From Hevea brasiliensis (taxonomy: Eukaryota; Streptophyta; Magnoliopsida; Malpighiales; Euphorbiaceae), in NCBI RefSeq assembly GCF_030052815.1, contig NC_079499.1:99544480-99608479 (forward strand): DNA of 64,000 nt. The letters run 5' to 3'. A model generated the notes under the pieces. That model had not been told where the DNA came from. It searched no databases and saw only the letters and a list, made by a program, of their open reading frames with translations. Shown here piece after piece: positions 1-11,734 of the stretch. The position numbers were made by a program, and so were the translations under genes. Positions within the stretch are counted from its first letter, which is position 1. Every line of letters starts with the position of its first letter.

Positions 1-1397
1 ATTCGATTTTAAGCTTGCATGCAAAAGTTATGTTTCCCAGCAAAAAATTTCAACTTCCATCTATTTACTTGCCATTCAGATTGCTAGTATATATCAGTTG
101 TCAAAAAAAAAAAGATTGCTTTTCTATATTATTGTTTTCAAGTTTCTAGAACTTGTTCCTGATTAATAAATTTACTTCATATATGGATATGGGGGTCCGT
201 TGAATGTTTTCCATGTTGGTTAAATATATCTTACTTATTGGGTAGACCTCTCTACCTTCCATCTTAAACTTTTAGATTACTTGTGATGTGAAGAAGAGTT
301 TTTGATAATTACATATTGCTTTGTGATAAAACTTGGTTTGATCTTATATATTGTAGGGTCTTTCTATCAACTAGCCTAAGATTTTATGTTGGATGATCTA
401 ATGTGGCATTAGACATTGCCAATCCTACTATATATATTGGCTGAAACCAAGTGAACAAAAAAGATACATGTAACGAACATTGGGATTAAGACTTGAGTTG
501 GGTTGAATTTAGGCCATATTATTGCTTAAAGTTTTAAGGTATTTTCCTTGTAATCTAACTTATAACTGGATTTGGAGGTTTTTTTTTTTTTTTTTTTTAA
601 TAACTGGCATTTATTGCTCCATGATGGAATTAGCAATCTTTTATTTACTGCATGTCAATTTCAAGTTATTGTACTTAATGAGGCACTTTATTCCTTCTAT
701 GCTTCAAGAGTAGGATTTTAAAACATTAAAACATTATATGATATGTTTTAAAACATTAAAAATATCTGCCTTTTTCTTAAAGCAAAAGAGAGAACTTTCA
801 TTGTGGATATCTATATGATATACGCAACAAAATATCCTCAAATCTAAAATGCCAATATGAAAATATTTCCTCATAGTAGTACTAATTAGCTTAGTCAAAA
901 TTCTTGGCAAAATTTTCAGTGAGGCTACATCTTTTTTACTGATGGATACCCCCACCACAAGCATTATAATATGTTTTGAGAGTTGAAATATATCTAATAT
1001 GCAAAATAAAACTAAAAAAAAGAAAAAGCAACCAGCTGCAAATTATTATTAGACTTCACAATTGATTCATTTCTCAAGTGTTAATAAGAGCTCCCACAAA
1101 GAAGGGGATGAACTCATATTTGACTGGGGGATGAACTGTTGTTAATAGGACTGGTGGCAGCCCAAAAACAGCCAAAATGGGAAGATTCATGGAGGGGAGA
1201 GAGAGAGAGAGAGAGAGAGAGAGATGTCTAAGGTTTATGGTTAATAGTTGCTATGTTATCGCTTTGTCATGATAAGTTTGAATACTCTTTATGCTGGGAT
1301 TTCTTTTATGTTGTATGCATATAATTGATTGATACTTAAAATTGTTAATGAAACTTCTTTGAAGTATTGAAATTTGAGATCTCTGTTTTGGTTACAG
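1..1397. other. Probable MSL intron / 5' flank, no exon recognised
   Basis: AT-rich sequence with poly-A and poly-T runs and a (GA)n microsatellite at 1197-1224. I looked for the missing N-terminal MSL exon (a plastid transit peptide) and found no convincing candidate. The first visible MSL exon starts at 1398 after an acceptor, so this stretch is best read as intron, with the first coding exon left of the window. Short open frames here (for example 522-713 +) show no family resemblance. Confidence 0.5.
1197..1224. repeat. (GA)n microsatellite
   Basis: Uninterrupted GA dinucleotide run of about 14 units in the presumed first intron of the MSL gene. Confidence 0.95.
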
Positions 1398-4300
1398 TTT
1401 CAGCAATGGGATTCATGGAGTATTCGTTTATCGGACAATTCATGCAGACCCATATGCCCTGTGTCGTATAGAAGTAATGCCTTTAGGTGTCATTCTTTTC
1501 TAGTTCCAGGCCAAACATTTCAACTTCCTGGCATGAAGGCCACTTCCTTGGCATTGACAGGGTAACTTTTCTTTCTTTCAGTTAACTTATAAAAATAGAC
1601 TTAAATCCAAGTTAATGAGCACATTTGCATGGGTCCTCTTTTCTTCCTTGAGTATCATACAAATAATTGTATGAAAAGTTGGATGGAACTAAGTTCAACT
1701 ACATTTTCTGGTTCATCATGTCATCATTTGTGAAAATGTTAGATTTTATAGCGTTTTAGCTTTCGGTTGGTGATTTCTGAATGTTTAATGTTTCTTTTAG
1801 GAGTCTTGGGAATTTAGTGGTGGCACTTTCAATGCATTGTGTATATATTTTATTCATGCATTATTTTTGTTGAACCATGCGCTTTAAAATTTTGTGTATT
1901 TGGTGTCTCAGCTCTGTTAGACACCTCAAGTCTCAACTTGAGGTGTCTAACAGAGCTGAATGGCGAAAAAGGATCCATATATCTGACCTCAACTACTTTG
2001 GAATTTAATGCTTAGTTGTTGTTGTTGTTAATAGTTCATATTATGCAGGTCATATAATGCTTTACAAAGCAGTCCTGTCGTATTGAAGTTGGTTCCTGCA
2101 ATTGCTGTTATCATACTTGCTATATGGGGACTGGGGCCACTCATGCGTCAAAGCAGAAATTTGCTACTAAATGTACATGGAATTCTCCTTTGTTTTTATC
2201 CTATCCTATTGTTATGTAGGGCGTTTTATTGGACTTATGCATGTATGTAACTGTGTTTGTTATATCTAACAATGTCCTACAGAAGAATGATAACAGTTGG
2301 AAAAAGAGTGGCACATATTATGTTATGACCTCTTATGTTCAACCTTTGTTGCTGTGGACTGGTGCAACACTGATATGCAGGTCTAACATTATGACCTTGT
2401 TAACTCCCGTTCCGTCTAAAGTGCACAGCCTGTTGTCCAGTTCTTGGATTACTGATCAGCAGTTGAGTTTCATGCAGAGCGCTGGATCCTGTTATTCTGC
2501 CTACAGAAGCTAGCCAAGTTGTTAAGCAAAGGCTTTTGTATTTTGTAAGATCATTATCGACCGTGCTGGCTTTTGCCTATTGTTTATCAAGGTAAATTTA
2601 TTTCCTTTCTCCTTACTTTTCTTTTTTAATCCATTTGATGGGATCATTTGTCAATTTTGAAATGGTAGATGGTATCTGTTTGACTTCTACTGGCATTCTT
2701 AGAGGATTTATTTTGCTCAGGCAGTTTATTTATACTCATTTCTTTTAGTTGATTTACCTTCTGTTTTCTGTTGTCACAATAAATACTACTCCCACTATAA
2801 TCTAATCTGCTTTATATGACTTATTTGCTATTGTTCTTTTGAGATTTATGATCTAGTTATAATGTTGTCTCTTTAATCTGGATGACATTCTCTAACTTAC
2901 ATTGCTTATTGGATGTTGTTATTGTGACAACTAAATGTGGATGAATATTTTCATGCAGTGTGATTCAACAAGCTCAGAAGTTCTTCATGGAGTCTAATGA
3001 GCCCAGTGATCCAAGAAATGTATGCATCAATGCTCTAGCTTAGAACTTGCTTTTATAAAGTATTTTTTTATGTCACTAGTTTATTATAAATTCTTATAAT
3101 TTTTAACTGGAAGGGACAACAACAACAAAAACATATATAGAGAATATAACTAATGAAATATTTGTGTGTTCCACGATTTATTTATAATTTTAATTTTTAT
3201 AAATAAAAAGGTTAAAATAATCTAGCCAAGAGTTTATGTTAAACGAAGTCAAATCATGAATTTATTTTCCTACTTCAAATCAAATTTTAATCTGCTAGAC
3301 GTCTACTTAATAATTTTAGAGTTTATATATATTACTTCAATCTTACAATTATTTAATCATTGTAATTTAATTATTACATGAATTTTAATTTTCTTTACAT
3401 ATAATTTTAGAAAATCTTAATAAAAATTTAAACAAAAAAACCGATCTAACAAATTAAATTAAATATTTTTAAATAATAATAAATTCTATATTATTTTTTA
3501 GCCAATTAAAATAGAGAGCAATTTGTCAACTATGTAACCCAATTCGATTATTGACAAAGAACATGGCTTAAGGCTGTTGCAATCATTCTCTTTACAATTT
3601 TCCTCAATTATTTTATAGTTCTTGTCATGAGAATAGAAATGTAAAAGTTGCACCACTTTGATGTATTTGTTATTTGAATCTACAAAATTGAGTAACATGA
3701 ATTTTGAAGGGAGCATACATAACAAGCTTAACGGAACTTATCTAAATAATTCCAAGTTCAATTTCACTTGAATTATGATACAATTTATATATCTCTGCTA
3801 CTCCATGTGCAATTATATTGCAATAAAAAAAAACTTAATAAAATGGAAGTTAAATACAAGTAGGACTAAACATTTTAAATTTATATGGACTCTAAAATTA
3901 ATTTAAATAATAAAAAATATAATTGAAAATAATATAAAAAATTAAACTTTAAAATTATATAGACAATTAAATTTTAATTTTTAAATAAAATAAAATTTAA
4001 ATTTAAATAGGAAACCAATCTAACCAATTAAATTTAATTTTTTTTAAAAAAATAATTATTATATTATTTTTAGCCAATCAAAATAGAAATTAATTTGTCA
4101 TTATCAAATTCAACCATGGATAATTTTGGCAATCTCATTAATTTATAAGGCCTAAGATTTTTAATTATTTATAAACTCTAAAATTAAATTAAATAAATAC
4201 AATAGATAATGAAAGGGTATTTTGAGCAAGGCCAATGTCCCCTTGTTGAACTATGGTAATTTGAAAGAGAAAAATTCTGTATTTTCTATATATCAAAACT

Positions 4301-7300
4301 TTACACACTTTTTCCTATTTATATACAATGATTCTAGATCTTAAAAGGAAACCTAGATGGACTAGAAGACTATCATAAAAGAAAGAAAGTAATTACAATT
4401 ATATACAAACTCTACAATGAATGAAACATGGGAATTCTAGCACTCATTCTCAAATTGGTTCATATATGTTGCATATGCCTAACTTGCACCAAAGTATGGA
4501 ATGATTTGTTGCTTAATCCTTTAGTAAATACATCGGTTAGTTGTTCTTTTGAAGTCATATAAGAGACACTTAAAGATCCATCCACTATTTTTTACTTTAT
4601 GAAGTGTCGATCAATCTTTATATGCTTAGTCCGATCATGTTGAACAGGATTTTGAACTATACTAATAGCAACTTTGTTGTCACAAAACAAGGACAAACTA
4701 TTTGTTTCTAATAGTCTTATTTCCTCATCAATTTTTGCAAACACAGTAACTCACAAATACGCTGTGCCATAGCTCTGTATTCTGCCTTTATACTAGATCT
4801 TGTTGTTACATTTTGCTTCTTATCTTGCTGTTACATTCTGCTTCTTACTTCTTGAAGTGACTAAATTGCCACCAAAAAAGATACAATAACTTGACGTTGA
4901 CCTTCTATTAGTAAGAGATTCAGTTCAATCTGTATCTGTAAAAGCTTTTATTTGGAGGTGGCCATGCTTTGGAAAAAGAAGTCTCTTTCCCGGTGCAGAT
5001 TTTAGATAACTTAAGATGCAGAAGATAGCCTCTAAGTAGGTTCTCGAGAATTGTGCATGTACTGGCTCACTAAGCTTACAACATATGCTATGTCTGGTCT
5101 AGTATGAGAGAGATAAATTAATCTCCCAACTAATCTCTGATATCTTCCTATGTCAACTGACTTCCTAACTCCTGCTTGCAACTTGTGATTAGCTTCAATA
5201 GGAGATTTTGTTGGTTTACATCCCAACATGCCGGTCTCATCTAAGAGATCCAATATGTACTTCTTTTGAGAAATAAAAATCTCTTTGTCTAATATGGCAA
5301 CTTCTATTATCAGGAAGTACCTTAATTTACCCAAGTCTTTAATTTCAAATTCTTGAGCCAAGTGTTCCTTTAGATGAACAATTTCTTCCTTATCATCTCT
5401 TGTTACAACTATATAATCAACATAGACAATAAGCAATGTGATCGTTCCTCTACTATGTTTCATAAATAGGGTGTGATTAGCATTGCTTTGATGGTATCCA
5501 AAGAAAATCATGGCATTACTAAACTTGTCAAACCATGCTTTTGGTGACTACTTCAAGCCATATAATGCCTTCTTCAATCTATATGCTTTTCCTTTAGTCT
5601 TTTCATCCTCAAATCCTGGAGAAATCTTCATGTATACCTCATCTTCTCTCCATGCGAAAAAATATTTTTAACATCAAATTGTTGTAGGTCCCATTTAAGG
5701 GTTACAACACATGACAGCAAGATCCTGATAGCATTCATCTTTGCATCAGAGGCAAAGGTCTCCTAATAATCTACTCCATGTGTCTAAGAAAAACCTTTTG
5801 CCACTAGCCTTGCCTTATATCTTTCAATAGAACCATTTGCTTTATGCTTCACAGTAAACACCTATTTGCATCCAACCAATTTCTTTTCCAATGGAAGATT
5901 AACAAGATCTCTTGTCTCATTTTTTGCCAAAACTTTCATCTTTTCTATCATGGTAGCCTTCCATTTTGGATCAAGGTATGCTCTCTTCCAATCCTTTGGG
6001 ATAGAAATAGTAAAAATAGACAAGACAAAAGCTCTATAGGAAGGAGATAAAGAATCATAAGAAACAAACTTGGATATAGGTTGTTTGGTGCAAGCCCTAA
6101 CCCCTTTTCTGTAACCAATGGGTATATCAAGATCATCAACAGAAGAATTAAAATCAGATTGAGTATCAAAAGAAGGGGTCTTACCACATAAGTCCTCAGG
6201 CTCAAGATATGCAGGAACCGAATCCAAGGATTCTAACTGATTAGATGTATCATGCTCAATGACTGTATCTGTCTTATCACGATGAGGGTAAGTTCTTAAA
6301 TTCATTCTATTCAATCTCTTTGTAGGTTAAGGAGCAACTGGCCTATCCTCACTACTCTTATCCTCGCTATTTAGATTAGGTTCAGGTTTAAGAATTCCCC
6401 CCCTGAAAAGGAGTAGGGAAAGTAACCTCCTCCTTGTTGTTCTCCTCCTGAAGAGGTAACTAGAAATAGAGTTCAAATTCCCTAAAGGTAACATCCATGG
6501 TTACAAAATATTTTCTTGAAGGAGGATGATAACACTTGTACCCTTTTTGAGTACCGAAATAACTCACAAACACACATTTTATTGCTCTAGGTTCTAATTT
6601 CCCGACATGTGACCTATAAACAAAGCAAACACACCCAAACACTTTTGGAGGAACAGTATAAGAACTCTTACCTTTAAGAACTTCCAGAGTACTCCTAAAG
6701 TTTAGTGTGTGAAGGGATATCCGATTGATAAGATATGCTGCAAAAAGAACAACATCCGCTAATAAGACTTTGGAAGATTCATTGTGAATATAAGGGATCT
6801 AACCACTTCAAGTAAATGCCTATTTTTCCTTTCAAAAACTCCATTTTGTGCACTAGTATTCACACAACTAGTTTGATGTAGGATCCCATGTGAATCTAAA
6901 TGAGATTGGAAAACTTTGTTCATATACTCTATCCCATTATCAGTTTTTAGAATTTTGACCTATGTATTAATCTGAGTGCAAATCATTTTATGAAATTATT
7001 GAAAATATGAAAATACTTCATTCTTAGCTCTCAACAAATAAACCCAAGTCAATCTAGTGCAACAATCAATGAAAATAACAAATCATCTATAACATGATAA
7101 AGAGATTGTTTGAGGATGACCCCATACATCAGAATGAATAGTTATAAAATGAGCTTGTCATGTGCTTATTTGCTCTAGAATCTATAACTCAAAGAGATTT
7201 TTCAAAACTGGCAAGAAAAGTATTACTTGATTTAACAAAATTAGAAGAGGCAACTGTAGCAGTTTGAGATTCCAGCTGTGACAACAAACGCCTTAGGGAT

Positions 7301-9599
7301 TGTGCTTCTTTATTGGAGAGGATCCCAGTGGTGGTAGTAGGTACAATGTTTTCAGAAAATTCTATTGTTTCAAATACATTTCCTTGTAGTCTTGCTAAGC
7401 CTATCAGTTTCCCTCCACACCCTTTGGATGGGCGACCATGTAACTTTCAACAATGTTCCTTTGTATGCTAGGATTTCCCACAGTAATCACAATGTGAATG
7501 ATCCTTATCTGATAGATCATTATGTGACTGTTCACAGGAGGAAGCAGTTACTAACCCTGCCTTCTCAGTAGATATAGAGTGAATCATGACACTACTTCGA
7601 CTTTTCTTCTGTTGCACATATGAATAAGTTTGCCTTAGGGAAGGCATGGGACTCGAATATGATTATATTCTATATTCAACCAGGCAAGGAAGTCATAGAT
7701 TTGTTCCTTTTCAGTCAACTTTTGGAAGTTAACAGCATCAGCAGTACAAGTGACCTGAAAATCTTGGTAATAATTCAGTTCCTGCCACAAGCCACTCAAT
7801 TCAGCAAAGTATTGAGCAATGGTCATCTCTACTTGTTTTGTATTATGAACCTTGTTTCGTATCTCATAGATCTATGCGTCATTACCCATTTGGGGAATAA
7901 GTTTGAGACACAACATTTCATATTGCAGTAGCACTACTCAAAAGCAAACATCCGCGGGTTATCTCTGGTTGCAGTGAATTAATTAGCCAGGACATTACAA
8001 GGAAATTCTCTGATTCTCATTGGCTATGAGTAGAATTACCAGCTTCTGATTTTGTATTTTTCCCGATAACATAACCTTGTAATCCTCTAGCCTGAATAAA
8101 TAATAAAAAAGATCTTGACCATGCAAGATAGTTAGTGTCATCAAGTTTTACAGGGCTAATTTGTAGAGAAGGATTGTCACCTATTGGACTTTTCCTTGTT
8201 GATATGAACCTGCCTAACTTCACCTCAAAAGCTAGCTCACAAGGGGAGGTTTGCAAACCCATATATATAACACTCAAGACCTCCCTGTAGAACCGATGTG
8301 GGATGCATCATTCCTGACCCCTTTAGACTGAATGCCCTCGTGAAGCAACCGGGGTCATGACTCGCTCACCTGACTTCTCCCGAAGAACGTCAGGGAACCT
8401 TTGTACATGGCCCACCGATCCATACAGAGTGAGGCTCTAATACCAAATGATATGAACCTGCCTTACTCTACCTCAAAAGCTAGCTCACAAGGGGAGGTTT
8501 GCAAACCCATATATATAACACTCAAGACCTCCCTGTAGAACATATGTGGGACGCATCATTCCCGACCCCTTTAAACTGAACGTCCTCATGAAGCAACCGG
8601 GGTCATGACTCGCTCATCCCGACTTCTCCCGAAGAACGTCAGGGAACCTTTGTACATGGCCCACCGACCCATACAGAGTGAGGCTCTGATACCAAATGAT
8701 ATGAACCTGCCTAACTCCACCTCAAAAGCTAGCTCACAAGGGGAGGTTTGCAAACCCATATATATAACACTCAAGACCTCTCTGTAGAACCGATGTAGAA
8801 CGCATCACTTGTTTTAGTTAGGTTTTTTCCCTCAGCCATTTGTTAAACAACAAGCCAAAAAAGAAAACAACAACAATTTGCAAAAAATAGCAGTGGCAGT
8901 GAAAGGGAAAAGGGATCCAATGATCAAAGGTGCAAACCAAGGGGTGGAAATAGGTGGGTAGAGGCGCAGGACCTTGGGAAGACCGCTGGAGGAGGAGTCG
9001 GCCGGAAACAGAGCTTAAAAACTGGCCCACACGCTGGTGCATGTGACAATACGCAGTGTCGAATAGTGCCAGTTTTCCGACGATGTACCAATCGGCAGCT
9101 GTCCTTCCTTCCGGGATGGGCGGTGATAATCAACTCCCTCTGTGATTGTGCCTAGAAGCTTACCATAGCAAAACCCTAACTTTGGTTGAACAATGTTTCA
9201 CGCCAAAAATAAATGGCTGAGCTCTGATACCATGTTGAACTAGGTAATTTGGGAGAGAAATTCTGTATTTTCTATATATCAAAACTTTACACACTGTCTT
9301 CTATTTATATACAATGATTCTAGATCTTAAAAGAAAACCTAGATGGACTAGAAGACTATCATAAAAGAAAGAAAGTAATTATAATTACGTACAAACTCTA
9401 CAATGAATGAAACACTCCTACAAGGAATGAAACATGGGAATTCTAACACCCCTCCCCACCCCCACCCCCCCCCCCCACCCCCCCCCCCCCCCCCGCCCCT
9501 TCCTTTCCTTCATACATTTATATATTATATAGATACGTAGATTATTGTACGAGTTTCTCGCCTCATGTGCATGGATATCATTTTGCTTTTTGTTCTGAT

Positions 9600-9648
<49 letters not shown>

Positions 9649-11693
9649 TTCTCTTTGAGCTTTATTTCTATGGACTTCTTAAACAAGATATTTAATTATT
9701 TTTATCATTTGTTTTGTGATATACCCTATGGGTCGGTGAAGAAATATTATTGATCTGGTCTGTTCTTTTTCACTTATCTTTAGCTTTTATGCTCGAACAG
9801 CCTAAAATGTTATATAGACAGAACTTTCAATGAGTGCTTATTGAAAAATAACATATTTTTTGTTTTTTGGACAGATGGGATTCCAATTTGCAGGGAAAGC
9901 TGTATACTCTGCAGTGTGGGTAGCTGCTGTTTCACTTTTCATGGAGTTGCTGGGTTTCTCTACCCAAAAGTGGCTCACTGCTGGGGGTCTTGGGACAGTT
10001 TTGCTGACCCTTGCTGGCCGTGAGGTGCAACTGAATTTTTATTGCCATAGTATTTTCACAATTTTCTTTTCTGGACCTTATGTTAATTTCCATCCTGCAT
10101 AACCACTAGGGGCAATCCCTCTTGCTCCAAGTTACTCATTGTTTCTAACAAATACCATATAGCTCTATTTTCTTCCAGTACAACACTGATATTGTTCATT
10201 GTTTTAGATATTCACAAATTTCCTCTCAAGTGCAATGATTCATGCAACTCGACCCTTCGTTGTGAATGAATGGATTCAAACAAAGATCGAAGGCTATGAA
10301 GTTTCTGGTACTGTTGAGGTTTGTATTCGAAAACAAATCCCCCTGGAGTTTGTTAAGTGCCAAATGGAAAGAATTATATGTAAATGTGACATATGATGGC
10401 TTCAAATTTGTAGATCCATAGAAGCGTGTATTCTACATTTCTGTGACTATGAGACCATATTTAACGGAATGAAATCAATTTCATTCTGGAATATTGGTAA
10501 AACAATCAAGTAGGAGAGCTTTTTCATTGAAATTGGTAGAATGCTCAAGATAACCTTTTCTCATGTGCATGTCATTCTTTTGTATTGTCTGCAGCATGTG
10601 GGTTGGTGGTCGCCAACAATTGTAAGAGGTGAAGATCGTGAAGCAGTTCATATTCCAAATCACAAGTTCACTGTGAATGTTGTGAGAAATCTCAGTCAAA
10701 AATCTCATTGGCGTATTAAAACCCACCTGGCCATTAGTCACTTGGACGTTCATAAGATCAATGTGAGGAGAAATATTTCATTATTTTTCCAATGATTATA
10801 GTTTCTTTTTGGCCATTAACCTCCTGTATGATATTTCCTTTGTAATAAAGTGGCTGACGGTTCTTTTTGCACAGAATATTGTCGCTGATATGCGCAAAGT
10901 CTTGGCTAAGAATCCTCAAGTTGAACAGCAGAGGTTGCATAGAAGAGTATTTTTGGATAATATCAATCCTGAAAATCAGGCTCTCCTGGTTAGTGCTTCT
11001 TCTTACAAAAGATAGTTCCATATCTCTCACTCCATTTGTCTCTTAACATATGTACCACTGATTTTACTTGTCCCAAAATTATAGTCCTTTGCAGACAGTA
11101 AAAGGTTTATTTTGCCAGTTAATATAAAACATCCTTTACCCCAACTTAGATTTTACTTCTAAAATTCCCAACCCAATTAAAGGAAAGTCGGAGACTTGAT
11201 AAATTTCATTATGTGTATATGCTTTTATTACACTTTTGTAAAATATTGTGCACTTGTTAAAGGAACTATCTTTGAGGAACATGGTGATTTTTCCAGTTTA
11301 ATAAATTGTCCTAGTAATTTTAAAATTTCCTTTTTTTTTTTAATGAGTGTAGTGATGTTGCATTTTCAATACCATGTTATCTTGATTTTACTAGCTAAAG
11401 TTATTCCATTTCCAAAAAGCTATCTGTCTAGTTTGGCTTTTTTTTTTTTTGTTTTCTTCCCGTCCAACTTAAATAAAACAAATTTGAATGTGTTTGATGA
11501 TCAAAATTTGGAAGTCTAAAGGCTTTCTTCTCTATTTGCATTGGCCCCTGTGATTTTGAAGAGTGCCATATGTGAATCTAAGAAAAGCTGACAGACAACG
11601 TACTCGTGCATCAAGTGAGCATCCTGAAGGCCAATTTCAATCCACTAAGCTCATTTTTGCTTAGTTTTCAGATTAAAAAAAAATTATGACTAT

Positions 11694-11734
<41 letters not shown>

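Larger units (their letters stand above)
4244..9448 (-). mobile_element. Ty1/copia LTR retrotransposon, complete ends, inactive, antisense in MSL intron
   Basis: LTRs are at 9233-9448 (5' LTR on the minus strand) and 4244-4442 (3' LTR), begin TGTTGAACTA and end in CA. They are flanked by a perfect 5-bp duplication CCCCT (4239-4243 and 9449-9453). The primer-binding site, complementary to initiator tRNA-Met, reads TGGTATCAGAGC on the minus strand at 9232-9221, directly next to the 5' LTR. A purine-rich tract abuts the 3' LTR near 4443-4455. The minus strand carries gag, protease/zinc-knuckle, integrase, reverse transcriptase and RNase H remnants in copia order, all with frameshifts and stops. 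A TRIM interrupts gag. It is absent from the copy 2 intron, so it inserted after the duplication (or was cleanly lost there, which is unlikely). Confidence 0.93.

Noticed and set aside
8683..9232. GCTCTGATACCA motifs as tRNA gene pieces
   Set aside because: They are primer-binding sites next to LTRs; there is no cloverleaf.
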